From: Paralvinella palmiformis
Taxonomy: Eukaryota > Annelida > Polychaeta > Terebellida > Alvinellidae
Length of the DNA stretch: 64,000 bases
Direction: 5' to 3'
Assembly (NCBI GenBank): GCA_025642065.1
Contig: JAODUP010000932.1
Span: 159,296 to 223,295, forward strand
The stretch's first letter is position 1. Each line of letters opens with the position of its first letter. Below, one piece after another: positions 49,101 through 60,928 of this stretch. Made by a program: the position numbers and the translations under genes. The notes beneath the pieces are model-generated. The model searched no databases. It was not told the DNA's origin and worked only from the letters and a program-made list of their open reading frames with translations.

Positions 49101-52100
49101 ATGGCTTATTGAGATATGAAGACATCTTAGCGGGAACAGCTGTAATGAACCAGTTGACAATGAAATGGACAGCTGTTTTTAATCCAGCCAGTTCAACTTT
49201 GTTTAAGTTAATCAAATTATTGATTTCAAGTATTCATCTAAAAGCATACTGAACCTTTAATTATTGGATCTCAGATTGTGATGAATGCTCACATTTTTAA
49301 CTGTTGCCTAGATTATTAATGAAAAGAAAATTAATGACTTAATGCAATTAAGTGCAATATTTATTTGTGGTTGTTATAGATTCTTTTTCTGTGGGACCGA
49401 GATAAATGGTTAGATTTTTATAATAATAGAGGTGTTTTGTCTTTGACTTCGCTTCATTACCTTTAGAGGTCGTTTCACCCATTTAGCCTAACATATGCAC
49501 AAAACTGGCTGTAAAACACCAATTGTCATCATCACCACTGAATCACACCTGAACAAAATTTAGTGTTCAGTTGGTTTAAAGGGGGCCGATTCAAAATTTA
49601 TATCCAGGCATTGGGATAATTGTTCAGTTAATTCACTTACTTAGTGTTCAGTTACAAGAAGCCCCAATGGCATACCTGGATTCTAATTCCTTTTATGATA
49701 TCCATTAGGATGGATGGACTCCGATGCACTGGGCAGCTAAGGGTAATTTGCACTCGGTGACCAGAGCCATGACTGACAAAGGAGGTCAAGTAAATGTGAA
49801 GGACAGGGTAAGTATGGCAGATGTTGTTCTGTGTTGAAATTAAATGCCACTTCAACTAGTAAACTGATGACACAAAACTGACCTGTGGTTGTTTACTTGA
49901 ATGTGTCAAATAAGTGAACAGCTTTATTGAGAGCACGCACATATTTAATAATTTGTGCGAGGTCCAAGCACTCCTCTACAAATGTGGACAATTAATAGTA
50001 TTTTGAAAGTTTTGATGAAAGGAGTCAATCAACTGTAGCATCTCTTCTGATGTGGTACATAATAAAGTAATGAAACACATTTAATATTTGTGTATATGTT
50101 CAAGTATAGTCAGAAGCTAAATATAGACATGCTTATTTGATCCTTCTTTGTTAACTTTTTGCAGGAAGAAATTCAATTTAGACTTGTGCACTTCCCTATT
50201 CTGATAATCAAGCTACTTTTTTTGTTCCATTATAACAGCGCGGACAGACTCCTCTACATCTGGCATTACTTTATCATGGTGATGTGACAATGATGAAAAT
50301 ACTGCTGGAAGCTGGAGCAGATCCCAACATACCATTACAGGTCAGTGAGAAATTTAGTTTGGACAAGCTGTTTCTTGTCACTGTGTTTCTTCCATTAGTC
50401 TATTCATTGACAGTGCCAGTAATCTTTCCCTAATTACATCATCATTGTGTGTGTGTATGTGTGTGTCACGAGCGCAGGAACAAGCATAATTTGGAAAACC
50501 ATAGATTGGTAGTTTAGCAAAACATTTTTCTTGTTTGAAGTGGATCTCTTTATCCCTAAATATGGCAAATAATACTGTTCATAACAAAGTGTTCAAATTC
50601 TCACTACAGAACTGAACCATATCTCTGTGTCTCCAGAAAACTGGTAATGAACATTCTTAATAGAAGCCAGTTCAGCAACTAAATTCTCTGCCATAGCCCA
50701 GAAGACAAATATTTTATATTTGACATCACCACATTGTGTTAAATCCCTAAAGACACCAGCATTACAGATGGGTGCATCTTCGATTACCCCTAATGAGTCA
50801 GTAAAAAATCTAGGGGTTATTTTTCACCAATGTATTAACATGCATGAACATGTCACATCAGTATGCAGAGCTGCCTACTACCATCTTAAGAACATCCACT
50901 GTTTAAAAACATTCTTGACACAAGAATCACTTGTAACTGTAGTTCATGCCTTTGTTACATCTCGTATAGACTATTGTAACTCCCTGTTATATGGCATATC
51001 TGATTATAACATTAATCGCCTTCAGCGAATTCAGAATAGTGCAGCTCGCATTGTAACAAATACTAGAAAATATGATCATATCACCCCAATTCTTCAAAAA
51101 CTACATTGGCTACCTGTTAGACAGCGTATCCATTTTAAGATTCTGTTAATAACTTATAAATCTATTAATGATATGGCGCCAGAATACCTGTGTGAACTGG
51201 TTTCCATTAGAAAGTTATCCCGAAAACTCAGGTCATCCAGTCAGATACTATTGCAGGTGCCAGTGTCTTGGCTCAAGTCATATGGTGATTGTGCATTTAG
51301 TGTTGCAGCCCCCACTTTGTGGAATAAGTTGCCGGCAAATATTAGAAATGCGTCGTCTCTTGGAAATTTTAAGTCTCTTCTAAAAACACACCTATTTAAG
51401 GTTGCTTTCACAGATAAATAATTATTATCTTTTAAATCATTACAGGATTTTTACAGACATTATTTGGGGTATTATTATATTACATATTATTTGTACAGCG
51501 CCTTTGAATGGCTCCTGCTAGTAAGGGCGCTTTATTAAATATACATTATTATTATTATTCTTGGAATTTTCACCAAAAGTAGCTTAACCCCAAAAAAGTC
51601 TGGAATGACAGTGAAAGGGTGATCTGAACATTGATAGGAAAATAACTTCAGTGTAAGATATATTCCAGATGATCTCATCTAATGATCATTGTGTGCTTAT
51701 ATAGCACAGGGACTAGAGCGGTGTATTGGGAAGTTTCAGATCAGGGTTCAATTGGAAACTAGTGTTTGTGGGTTGCTTCACTGGAGAAGTTTTCTTTGGC
51801 TATATATCTCAAGTGTGAACAGTAAAGAGGCTATAATCCAAATTAAGCCATTTTTTCATCATTACTTTCCTGAATGAAACCATTGAAACTTTTAGTAGGT
51901 TTCAATACAGCTATGTAAGTGATACTTTGATATATTATTAAATACCTACATTGAATATGATCGCAAAGGATCAAGGAGAAGGCTGATTGGAATGGTGTTC
52001 CTATTTTACATATTTCGTTACTAACAAGTCTATCATATATATTTTTATTTATAGCACATCATTTACATTTTCTTAGTATTAAAATTAGATGATACTCAAT

Positions 52101-53837
52101 CTTTCCATAATGACACCCATTTGACCCTAACTGTCATAGATCTGGTTTCTTGGTTTACAAAGTTCCACTAAATCTTCTACTAATTTGAGACCTACTGATA
52201 ATATAATTATGAACTTGCATATTTTTTAACAGTTTATATAAATTTAAAAATACCATGTTATTTCTGCTTAACACATTTAAACAATGGTATCTGGTACAGT
52301 GGCTTACTATGATGTTTGCAATCTTAGTTTTTTTGGCCTTATGTTCTTTTTTCACTTTAGTAGCATTTATATTCTGAATCCTGGGTTTTAATAATAATAA
52401 CAATAATAATAATTACAAAACTTCTATGGTGCCAATATCCTCGAAAAGAATCGAGCTCAGTGGCCCACCTAGTACAGGGGTTTGGCAAACTCATAGTCCG
52501 GGTATGATGCAAAGTTCATCAACAATAATCAGATGGCAAGGAAACTTGGAAAGATAAGTGAGTCTGAAAAGGTGAGATTTCAAATGGTGACGGAACAAAA
52601 CTATACTATTTGATGACTTAACATGTCCAGAGAGTGAATTCCAAAGAGTAGAGACAGTAACTGAAAAAGCACAAGTCCCAGTATGAGTTTTAACCGTGGG
52701 AACAGACAACAAGTGAAAACCAGATGAACAGAGTTCTTTGGGCTTGGGTGCTAAGAAAGCATGGAAAATAGATATGAAGGTTCTCCAGAAGAAAGAGTTT
52801 GATAGGCAACAGTGCAGAGTTTGAAAATGAGAGAGTTGCAGTAATCAAGCCTACTAGTAATGAGTGCTATAGCAATGGTTTTGGTGTAGCTATTTATTAA
52901 GAATGAGTGGATCCAAGTAAGTGCTGTGCCTAATATGCCATACCAATCAGAGAGGCGATCTAGAAGAACAGAGTAATCAATGGTGTCAAAAGCTGACAAC
53001 CAATTAAGTAACAGGACAGCACAATATCTATTGATGTCATCTTTAGGCCACAGAAAATATGATAAAATGTAATACATGTTGCTGTTTTATGTCCAATTTT
53101 GAGTACAAAGTAGGATAAATTGACTGAGTAATCAACAAAGGTAATGAAGCATAATAAAATACGAAACACCCTTCTAACAGTTGGGGTTTGAGTGCTATAG
53201 ATCTGTAGTCAACTGTGCTACCATTTAGGCCATATACAATAAGGTACATTATTTCTTATTAAGTTATTGGCATGAAGCCACGATTCTAAGGTTGTCCAGT
53301 GAAACCTTTCTGTTACATTCAGCAACCTGTGAAAATATTTGCTACCTGTGATTTGAATTGACGATATCCTGCACTATAGTCTAAAATTATATCTGGTCTT
53401 AACGACTTAAGCTTTCTCTCTGTCTTTGTTGAACATTCTGTGTGAAGTAATGTAGCACATTTTACCAATACAACTACTTTTTGTTGTCTTTTATTTTCCA
53501 GAACACCAGCTGTCTGGTGGCATTCATGAAATTGAAACACTGCACGCCAGGAGCATTGAATGTTCTGCTGAGATCTGATTATTTCGTACACCAGGATACC
53601 TCACTGTTCAATACATCTGTTTTGTCACAACTTCAGATTAAACACAAAGAACTCTATGCTATTATACTGGTGCACAAAAAGAAGTTGCCTAAATTGGCAA
53701 ACTTCTGTCGTTTCCGTATTCGAAAACACCTAAGTACTGTTTGTGCCGGTCATAGCATAACAAGCTGCATTCAGAAACTGCCTCTGCCCGAACTCTTACA
53801 GGATTTCATCATGTTGAAGAATTTAGATGCAGTGTGA
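43106..53837 (+). CDS. ankyrin repeat and SOCS box (ASB) family protein
   Basis: Seven exons: 43106-43228, 44292-44390, 47979-48077, 48377-48481, 49709-49807, 50239-50340, 53502-53837. They join into 320 residues, and every junction is phase 0. Each of exons 2-6 holds about one 33-35-residue ankyrin unit, with consensus pieces such as GTLLHEAVAIGNHEIVKLLL, SGQTSLHLACRSGRALIVQL, GWTPMHWAAKGN and GQTPLHLALLYHGD. The last exon ends in a SOCS box (about 268-310): LANFCRFRIRKHL, then LPLPELLQDFIML. ASB proteins use the SOCS box to bind elongin B/C and cullin-5, and the ankyrin stack to bring substrates for ubiquitination; substrate and exact ASB subtype cannot be told. Introns carry two CR1/L2-like fragments, SINEs and a pogo-like remnant. 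The ATG at 43106 is the first in frame. Confidence 0.92.
44704..44895 (+). mobile_element. tRNA-headed SINE, family 1
   Basis: A full-length copy in ASB intron 2 with box B-like TTGTTCGAATCTC and the CATCATC tail. A 13-bp target-site duplication with one mismatch flanks it: AATTACTGAGAAG at 44691-44703 and AATTACAGAGAAG at 44896-44908. Confidence 0.88.
45032..45850 (-). mobile_element. pogo/Tigger-like DNA transposon remnant
   Basis: One minus-strand frame near 45256-45346 reads AWDSINAAISTKSFKKCSI, like the C-terminal part of pogo/Tigger transposases. Other parts are out of frame. The outer ends look like diverged inverted repeats: GTCACGTATAAGTTGCACC at the left, and AGTATACCGCATATTACAAG on the opposite strand at the right. 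Most of the transposase is missing. It lies in ASB intron 2. Confidence 0.5.
47818..47957 (+). mobile_element. SINE family 3 (V-SINE-like), 3' part
   Basis: Shares TGGGAGTTGA, then TAATAATACTGTAAAG, AGCAGCTATCTAGC and GCACTATATGAATGTCAC, with the minus-strand copy at 53980-54306. The tRNA head is not recognisable. It ends just before ASB exon 3. Confidence 0.65.
49431..49537 (+). mobile_element. SINE family 1, 3' fragment
   Basis: Starts at TGTTTTGTCTTTGACTTCGC and runs to the ATCATCACC tail; the head is missing. ASB intron 4. Confidence 0.75.
50640..51560 (+). mobile_element. CR1/L2-like LINE, 3' end of ORF2
   Basis: An open frame at 50720-51421 ends the reverse transcriptase protein: [80 protein letters not shown] short 3' UTR and an ATT microsatellite tail follow. 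The catalytic part is missing (5' truncation). It lies in ASB intron 6, sense. Fragments of the same family lie at 8540-8746 and 20380-20858. Confidence 0.88.
52490..53200 (-). mobile_element. CR1/L2-like LINE, decayed minus-strand fragment
   Basis: On the minus strand: LSAFDTIDYSVLLDRLSDWY (reverse transcriptase palm region), then after a deletion ITSRLDYCNSL, and ACAFSV..STLWNSL..HLKSHLFRL nearer the 3' end. Frames are broken. It lies in ASB intron 6, antisense. Confidence 0.75.
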
Positions 53838-53841
53838 TGTA

Positions 53842-53847
53842 AATAAA
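53842..53847 (+). promoter_or_regulatory. candidate polyadenylation signal of the ASB gene
   Basis: AATAAA only 4 bases after the stop codon. If used, the 3' UTR is extremely short. Confidence 0.35.
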
Positions 53848-53944
53848 TTATTTTAAATATTCGTCTTGGGTGTGTGTGTGTGTGTCAGTAAATTATAATA
53901 GGGAAAACCAAACCATTTTTTAATTGTATGGTAATTTGCTTACA

Positions 53945-54456
53945 TAACAGACCAGTTAATTTGTAATTTGCTTCTATATATAATAATATAATATTATGTG
54001 ACATTTATATAGCGCCCTATTCAGCTAGATAGCTGCTCTAAGGTGCTTTACAATATTATTATCCCTGATTTAGACCTGTTTCCACCCAGCACACATCTCA
54101 ACTCCCAAGGGAGCATATAATGCATGCTGCCATTATAGGCACAAAACGTTACTCAAACACGTAGCCATCGCGTCTTGTCAGGTACTCATTTTTTACGGAT
54201 GAGTGAATCATTCGCCACATGACAGCATTGCAGCTCACAGAGCCTCGAACCCACAACCATTCGGCTAGAAGTCCTACACTCTAACTAATTGTGCTACCAC
54301 GGCTCAACAATATCAGACCTGTTAATTTGTAATTTGCTTCTATATCAGACTTGTTAATTTGTAATTCGGTTCTATATCAGACCTGTTAATTTGTAATTTG
54401 CCTTTATATCAGACCCGTTAATTTGTAATTTGCTTCTATATGAGATCTGTTCATTT
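53945..54456. repeat. ~33-bp minisatellite interrupted by a SINE
   Basis: Units of the type CAGACCTGTTAATTTGTAAT followed by TTGCTTCTATAT. One unit is at 53945-53980 and about four to five are at 54313-54456. The SINE at 53980-54306 lies between them. Confidence 0.85.
53980..54306 (-). mobile_element. SINE family 3 (V-SINE-like)
   Basis: On the minus strand the head reads CCGTGGTAGCACAATTAG (box A region) and GTGGGTTCGAGGC (box B). A core and the tail shared with 47818-47957 follow. The 3' end (GCGCTATATAAATGTCAC) resembles CR1/L2 LINE ends, which suggests its partner. Confidence 0.8.
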
Positions 54457-55138
54457 GTAGTGAATACTATCACTATATTAGGCATCTATTTGTTGTGAAC
54501 TAAAGTTGGAGGAATTAATTCTCCAATTGTTTGTCAAGAGATTAACTAGATCAAAGGTAGGAGTTTTCTTCTGCTGTAGTAAGATGGCGGGACTAGCACT
54601 AGCAGTGATGTCAGTTATTTCTAGATATGGGATCAATTCCAAATCCACTCAATTTTAAATTTATAAATACCAATTCCATTTTGTACCTACTCTTTTTTAC
54701 CATGAGTAGGTACTCTGAATACCTACCCCAAATACCTATTTGGAATACCTATGCCAAATAGTTTATAGTCCAAGTAGGATTGTCAATTCCATTATTTTAA
54801 ATAAGCAATTCCGGAATTGTCTGGTTATTTCAATATATTAGTTTGATTTTATTAGCTTCGGTATCCCTGGTACTGGTCGGACCTGAGACATATGGCTGCA
54901 GATTTGACTCATTCGGGATGCATCACACCAACACAGGGTATGAGATATATCTGAGCCCACAATGTGAAGGTTTTTACCACAATGGTCTATCCACTGCGAT
55001 ATTGGAGGTTATAATATAAGTTTGAAAGAGAAAAAGTATGATCACCAAGAAAAGCAGTTGTTGTTATTGAGTTACGTCTCGGAGCTGACTACATTCATGT
55101 CAAGTGGCGCGGGGGCCGTCTGAGTAGGCAAACAAATA

Positions 55139-55533
55139 CAGGTTTTTGAAATATTTGTTTTACTTGTACCTGGGAACCAATCATATATGTATCGCCTGCA
55201 TCATATTATTAAATAAAAAAATGTTATTACATTAGAGTGTTAAGAGCATTAACGTTTACATGTAGTAAACATTGCATGAACGGCTGATTCAGAAAATAAA
55301 ACGGTTCATTTTCAATACAAGATATGATGCATAAATATCAATGTTACAGTAATAGGAATCACCCATTTAATTACAATCTATGTGATCGTTGATTTGATCC
55401 ATTCACATGTCAGATGGCAAAGAAATAATATTTTAGAATGGAAGTTTGAACTAGACAGGCAGGACCATGACAGCCATACAAATCGCGCTGAACGTTACTT
55501 AGTTTACTGGCATATATCTATTGGATAAAGCCT
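55139..55533 (+). repeat. interspersed repeat, copy 2
   Basis: Second copy of the element at 13270-13661, same orientation, differing by small indels and substitutions. Confidence 0.8.
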
Positions 55534-56683
55534 ATGCCATTCCAATTAAATGCAAAATTATGATCTGGAGATCACATACCCATATTGGACTGTAAATAAA
55601 ATCCAAATATAGCTGGTAAATAGCCTATATACAGCTTTTCAGTGTGACGTCGGCGACTACACGCATAAATCGCCATGCAACACTGATTCTTAGACTTCTA
55701 ACTCGAGACTGTAGTGTGAAATATATCCGCATGGTAGCGCCACGGGTAAATGAATCGGTCTATTAGTTGTGCTGCTCCGTCAAGCTGAGGCGTCATGCAT
55801 CACTGAATTTACACCGTGAGAAACACGTAACCCAAACTTTAGAAATGTGTGTCATGTTAAAGAACACCAATAAAAATGACATGGATGATGGACATAATTT
55901 ATTATGTTCGTGGTAAAATAACACTGCCAATATCAACTAAACTGGCATTTATGTTTCATCATTTACAAAATCGTGAATATTTACTTGTTTTTATAAAGCG
56001 TTCTGACGGCTCATTTTGACCCGTAGACATACATACCACGTAAACGCAGCCATTATGGGTTTCCCCGGACTTACTTATTCTGTAAATGAGGCACAGTAGT
56101 ATACTAGTTTAGCGTGGCTAGGTTTTGCCTGGACGTATCTGGGAGAAAAAACTGAACTTAGACAAACTTGTTAATATTTGTTGGCCAACCAAGAATGGGT
56201 ATTTCGATAACACTGGTGTATTCGACAACCGTCGGTGATATAAATGCCGATCTTACACTAATGGCTCACCGATATGACTCGGTATTCGTACTTCTGACAT
56301 CGGCACATAATGTTATCTGCGGACATTCTGGAAGTGGCGTCCACCGATTATAAACACTGGGTCCGAAGTTTGGAATGATGCGATTTAGGTACGAATCGAC
56401 TAAATAAGATCTACCAGGAAATTTTATTGTGTATTAATGGTAACCGCCTGAGCTTTCGTTTCTCTTTACGGGTTGCATGTCAACTGTTAAAGCGGATGGC
56501 TGCGTCTTCAAGTGTGACTGTCTCGCGAAACATTTCAGTCAGATTGGCTGGGTGTTTGTGTGTAAGCGTTGTCTATGTGTGCGTGTGCGCGTGTTGTATA
56601 ATAGGGGGTTTGGCTTCGGCCTGGTGTATGAATGCGTGTAACGTTCGCCTGTGTTTAGGAATGCTATTCACTATTTGATTCAG

Positions 56684-56825
56684 CCAAAGTCGTAGCTTTA
56701 GCACTTCATTTTAAACCCCAGTTCGGCTATATCTGAAAGTAATTACATCTTTCACGTCCGTACATTTTGATATCGCTCGACCCACTTAGCTTTCTAATTG
56801 CACAAAGGTGGCCGTAAACTAGGAA
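56684..56825 (+). mobile_element. SINE family 1, strongly degenerate
   Basis: TATATCTGAAAG, ATCTTTCACG, CGCTCGACCCACTTAGC and GTGGCCGTAAAC keep the order of the family's blocks. Confidence 0.5.
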
Positions 56826-57344
56826 CATTTCAACCAAGAACTTAATTACATACAGTCATTACGACACAATTGTCTTCTCTCAATATTTATGTATGCCGAT
56901 ATATCCCGATCCAGAATGAGGCTGTGGGGTCTTCAGGGGGTATTCCAAACTTAGGGTCACCATATACATGACCAGTAATCCAGAGCATACCAATGCAGCA
57001 TGTATCCTATAATGTATGCCAGCGAATATGGCTTCATCGGGTGGCACACACAAACGCCGTTGTCTTCCACAATGTTGAAATGATTCACGAACAAGACGAG
57101 GCATATGCTTTCATCGGTTATGTAAGAATACAACCATAAGAAAAGCCTTAATTGTTCAGATTGGTAGAGATCCTGGACTATTTTTCAGGGTATAACATGT
57201 TTTATATTCTCCATCTTCCTATGCAGCTTATCTAACACGTGTGACTGCTTCTGGAATAATCAGAACAAGTCAATAGAATTTAGACTATTATTGAACAAAA
57301 GTATGTTTATTGGAATTATCACTATTTAAAAGGCCAATACCATC

Positions 57345-57800
57345 GGGGGGTCACGTAACGAAATAAAACTATTTCATTACCCTACTTGAGTAGGGTTTTT
57401 TCTCTCTCAAGTAACGAAGTAAGATTTCAACTAACTACTTTTACTTGTTAGGAAATAGTTTTATTTGGGGTAAGACTACTTTTTACTTCGTTACTTTCAT
57501 TTACTTCGCGATATTTTCATTACTTATTTAGTCATAACATAGCCTATGATTTAAAAGACAATTGATACAGTTGCTGAAAATGATCATTACAAGTTATTAT
57601 CAACTTGTGTATTCTTGATGAATTATGGCGAACACATATATTTTAATAAGGTGTGGTATTGGGAAGAGTTTTGTAAGAATGCTTCTTTGTTATGCATGTT
57701 TCAGCTGATACTCACTGATAATCAAGACTGTTCGTAATTTTGCCAACCTATTTTTAAGGCTCACTATTTTATACAATGTTTCAGCTAAAGCCACACATTT
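57345..57800. mobile_element. hAT-type element, copy 2 (reverse orientation)
   Basis: Its reverse complement matches the right two thirds of 12212-12920: ATCAGTGAG.ATCAGCTGA, AATGAAAATATCGCGAA and AAAAGTAGTTAGTTGA in the same order. The end near 57345 lacks an exact CAGGG terminus, and the other end is approximate. Confidence 0.7.
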
Positions 57801-58127
57801 AAAATCTTGACACACACACACGAAATAGAGATAGGTGAGTGATAAGTTAATTGTTTTTCTTCTTAATCGCAACGCTGGTTTCACCTCAGACATATGGCCA
57901 ACTTTGAAATTATTTGAACGTACCTAAATAATTATGGAAGGATGAAATATCTCATAGATATGGGCAACACTGTCATTCAATATCACAACCTGCATATTTG
58001 CAGTTTATAGCTCTAAACATCCGCACCACGGGATCGAGTGCCCCAATTGAGAGTGTTTCATATGAACAAGTATTATATGAAGTTTTACGACCACTTTCGT
58101 GCACAAAATAAGATAAATTGGCGAAGG

Positions 58128-58167
<40 letters not shown>

Positions 58168-58280
58168 TATCTGCAGATCCTGTGAAGAGAGCTGTTAACT
58201 GCCTAATAATGTCTTCATAAATTATTCAGCAAGTGGGATTACAGGATATATTCCAATTGTCATGCGTTTGTGTTTTGCAG

Positions 58281-58341
58281 ATCCTTTTCACGACGTACTG
58301 CTGCCATTGAGAGGTACTAACATGACGCCATCCAATCGAAG
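58281..58341 (+). promoter_or_regulatory. 5' leader exon segment of the GT31 gene
   Basis: TTTGTGTTTTGCAG at 58267-58280 is a strong splice acceptor with no coding role. The coding exon therefore probably starts at 58281 with 61 bases of leader, joined to an upstream non-coding exon. A short upstream frame lies inside. Confidence 0.5.
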
Positions 58342-58345
58342 ATGA
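58322..58345 (+). promoter_or_regulatory. short upstream ORF overlapping the GT31 start
   Basis: ATG at 58322 opens a seven-codon frame whose TGA (58343-58345) overlaps the main ATG (58342-58344) as ATGA. Such an overlap could cut or couple translation of the main frame; that is inference. Confidence 0.45.
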
Positions 58346-59568
58346 CTTGTTCGAAACGGAATACGCGGCAGTTGTTGATTATCACGGGCGTGTTAATTCT
58401 GGTAATCTACTTGCCTTTGAACCTGTTCTACCTGCTGTTCATAGCTCCTCGTCAAGTCGAACGCCACGACGAGAGCCTGGGAAACAAGCCCAAAACCGAA
58501 GACCGTTTTGCCGTACAGATCACCGATATAACATCTGACGAGTACGGAAATGTTAAAGTTGTGTTGTCGCTAGGCATTAAGGAACTACTCGGGTACTTAG
58601 ATGGCAACAATATAAACAAAGGCGAGGTGACGGGTAATCCTCCACCAGACAACGTCCAGTTCGTGATAAACAGTCCGAATGTTTGTAGAAACTCATCCAA
58701 GGTCAAATATATCGTCTACGTGCACTCCTCGCCCGAGAATTTGCACAAACGGAATTTGCTGCGACAAACATGGATCAGCCGGACGCTGTTCGCCGAGAGA
58801 GTTATTGAGAGGGTGTTCCTCATGGGGCGTAGCAGTAAGCCGGGCGTGCAGGCTAAGATCCAGGCGGAAGCGAATACGTACGGGGACGTAGTACAGGGCG
58901 ACTTCGAGGACAACTATAAAAACTTGACCCTGAAAGCTTTGATGGGATTGAAATGGGTTTCCGTCTACTGTACGCAGGCAGAGTTTGCAATCAAAGCCGA
59001 TGATGACGCATTCGTGAATATTTTTAATTTATTGCACCTACTGGAGCAGCATCGCGGCAAGAAGAAACTGTTGGCTTGTGCGCTGTGGAGGGACAACTCG
59101 ATGCCTATACTGAGGGACCCTTCCAAGTGTAGCAAGTGGTGCGTGAAATTCAACGAGTTTCCCGGACGCCGCTATTTCCCGAAGTACTGCGCAGGACTGA
59201 CATTCGTATTCTCTACAGACTTGGTCCAGTTGCTCTACAATACGTCTCGGACTACATCATTCTTCTGGATCGACGATGTCTACGTCACCGGTATTCTGCC
59301 GATGAAGGTGAAAAATATGGAATACATTTCGTTGATTAAGAATTTTACGCTGAAACAAGACGAAGCTCTGGCCCAGCTAAAGGATGCTAACAAGTCGATG
59401 ACAAACCTTTTCGTGCATGTCAAAAAAAGCGAAGACTTCCTGCCAATGTGGCAACTGTTGCTGAAAAGACTCACAATAGACGACGTCAAACTGCTTGGCA
59501 CTGACGTCATAGAGAGGTCACCGTCTATGAAACAACTTTTGTCGAGAGAAGCCAAAAAGAATCAATGA
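58342..59568 (+). CDS. beta-1,3-glycosyltransferase, GT31 family (B3GalT-like)
   Basis: A single open exon of 408 residues. Type II topology: a short cytosolic N-terminus, one membrane anchor at about 11-34, a stem, then the catalytic domain in the Golgi lumen. GT31 motifs in order: RNLLRQTW (138-144), RVFLMG (157-162), GDFEDNYKNLTLK (186-198), the metal-binding KADDD (218-222), YFPKYCAG (278-285) and WIDDVYVTGI (309-318), where the usual Glu-Asp is Asp-Asp. The family moves a sugar, usually galactose or GlcNAc, from UDP onto an acceptor in beta-1,3 linkage; donor and acceptor cannot be predicted here. Several N-glycosylation sequons (NSS near 117, NLT near 194, NTS near 300) are present. The coding exon is richer in G+C than its surroundings. 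The ATG at 58342 is the first in frame. Confidence 0.93.
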   Translation: MTCSKRNTRQLLIITGVLILVIYLPLNLFYLLFIAPRQVERHDESLGNKPKTEDRFAVQITDITSDEYGNVKVVLSLGIKELLGYLDGNNINKGEVTGNPPPDNVQFVINSPNVCRNSSKVKYIVYVHSSPENLHKRNLLRQTWISRTLFAERVIERVFLMGRSSKPGVQAKIQAEANTYGDVVQGDFEDNYKNLTLKALMGLKWVSVYCTQAEFAIKADDDAFVNIFNLLHLLEQHRGKKKLLACALWRDNSMPILRDPSKCSKWCVKFNEFPGRRYFPKYCAGLTFVFSTDLVQLLYNTSRTTSFFWIDDVYVTGILPMKVKNMEYISLIKNFTLKQDEALAQLKDANKSMTNLFVHVKKSEDFLPMWQLLLKRLTIDDVKLLGTDVIERSPSMKQLLSREAKKNQ

Positions 59569-59935
59569 TCCATTTCATTGTGCTGGTAATTATGTATTCG
59601 TTCATACCTTTAGAGCTGGTTATTTGAAATGGCTTTTATTCAAAGCAATGCGATAGGACCGCCCAGAGGTGTATTTACGTGTATGCCAACTGATCAATCG
59701 GCGTTACTTTTGCACCTTCCTTTGTAGGTGAACCAACGAGCTCTCACTGTATGTTCTTATTGATGTGATTTTGGTATTATTTTACTTTGCTATTTTAGGG
59801 TTGTGTGCTTGGTCTTTCATAAGAGAGGTGTGCTGTGTACATCATACATGTATATTGCACAATTAGTTTCGTTTGTTGTGTGGATGTTCAATATTACTCA
59901 TAGTTATTAATCATATTACTCATATTTATTCTAAC

Positions 59936-59936
<1 letters not shown>

Positions 59937-59988
<52 letters not shown>
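59937..59988. repeat. (AT)n microsatellite
   Basis: Pure AT. Confidence 0.95.
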
Positions 59989-59989
<1 letters not shown>

Positions 59990-60156
59990 GGTTAATCTGT
60001 CTAATCAAGTAATATGTATATTTCTTGGAATTTTCAGGTAATGTGTATTAAATCTCAGTTAGCAATAGACATATTACCTGAATATGAATATGTGAGATAA
60101 TAGCAGTAAGGTTTTCTCTTTCCCCACATCTCTCTCAATCTTATTTCTAATTTTTC

Positions 60157-60162
60157 AATAAA
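60157..60162 (+). promoter_or_regulatory. candidate polyadenylation signal of the GT31 gene
   Basis: AATAAA about 590 bases after the stop codon. Confidence 0.35.
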
Positions 60163-60736
60163 AATCCTGAAACATATTATGTTTATGTTATATTTCATTT
60201 GGGTTATAAATATACCCTTTATGGCAATATTATAGTAATATAACTTGTTTTTAGCAGCCAAGCTAAACTATAAAATTTAAGGGAAGAACAACAATGAATT
60301 AAGCATTCGTCCAAGAAATTGGTTTTCCAGGTATATAAGTGGTCCGCTCTGTTCGTCTGGATATCATAAAAGGAGACTAAATCGGACCGACTTCGGCTGT
60401 AGATAGAAATGGTCTAGTATGGTTGCTTTGGGGATCCGTCTTTGTATGACATGGGCAGACTTAGTCGTTTATAAACAATACATTGGCTCTGTTTAGTCAA
60501 AATAGTGGCTGCTCCTATGTAAAATACCTGCATGCAATCGCTATATTAATTGGCGGTTATCAGATAATAGTATAATTGTATTTATAATAAAATCGGGATC
60601 TTCTGATGCATTAATCGTTGTAGCTATTGGTATATAGAAACAAATTGCTGTAGCTCTTTCGGTATAACAAATAAAGCTGATTGTAAAAACAATACCCTTT
60701 CTTTTGTATAGAAACGCGTTTCGCTTACAATATTTC

Positions 60737-60928
60737 GGGTACCTCCGTGGTCTAGTTGGTAGCAGGTAGGTGCACATATCACTACCACCTGAGTTTGAAT
60801 CTCGGCGTGAGTATATATGAAGGGTACCTCATCTTAGATTTCGCTTCATTACCATAGCAGGTCGCTCAGCCCATTTAGCCGAACTTGTGCACAAAAGTGG
60901 CCGTACAACATCAATCAGCAACCATCAC
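60737..60928 (+). mobile_element. tRNA-headed SINE, family 1
   Basis: Box A-like GTGGTCTAGTTGGTAGCAGG, box B-like GAGTTTGAATCTC, and the full body and tail. No clear duplication. Confidence 0.8.

Larger units (their letters stand above)
53838..58280. other. intergenic, repeats only
   Basis: Between the ASB gene and the GT31 coding exon. Holds a minisatellite split by a SINE (53945-54456), an interspersed repeat (55139-55533), a degenerate SINE (about 56684-56825), a second hAT-type copy (57345-57800) and a short AT tract (58133-58165). One or more GT31 5' UTR exons should lie here but could not be placed. A minus frame at 56880-57104 was not recognised. Confidence 0.55.

Noticed and set aside
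50720..51421. 233-residue intact frame as a host gene
   Set aside because: It is the C-terminal part of a LINE reverse transcriptase protein, with the same 3' end repeated at 8540 and 20380.
56880..57104. 74-residue minus frame
   Set aside because: Normal-looking composition but no recognised motif, no splice context and no second copy in the window.
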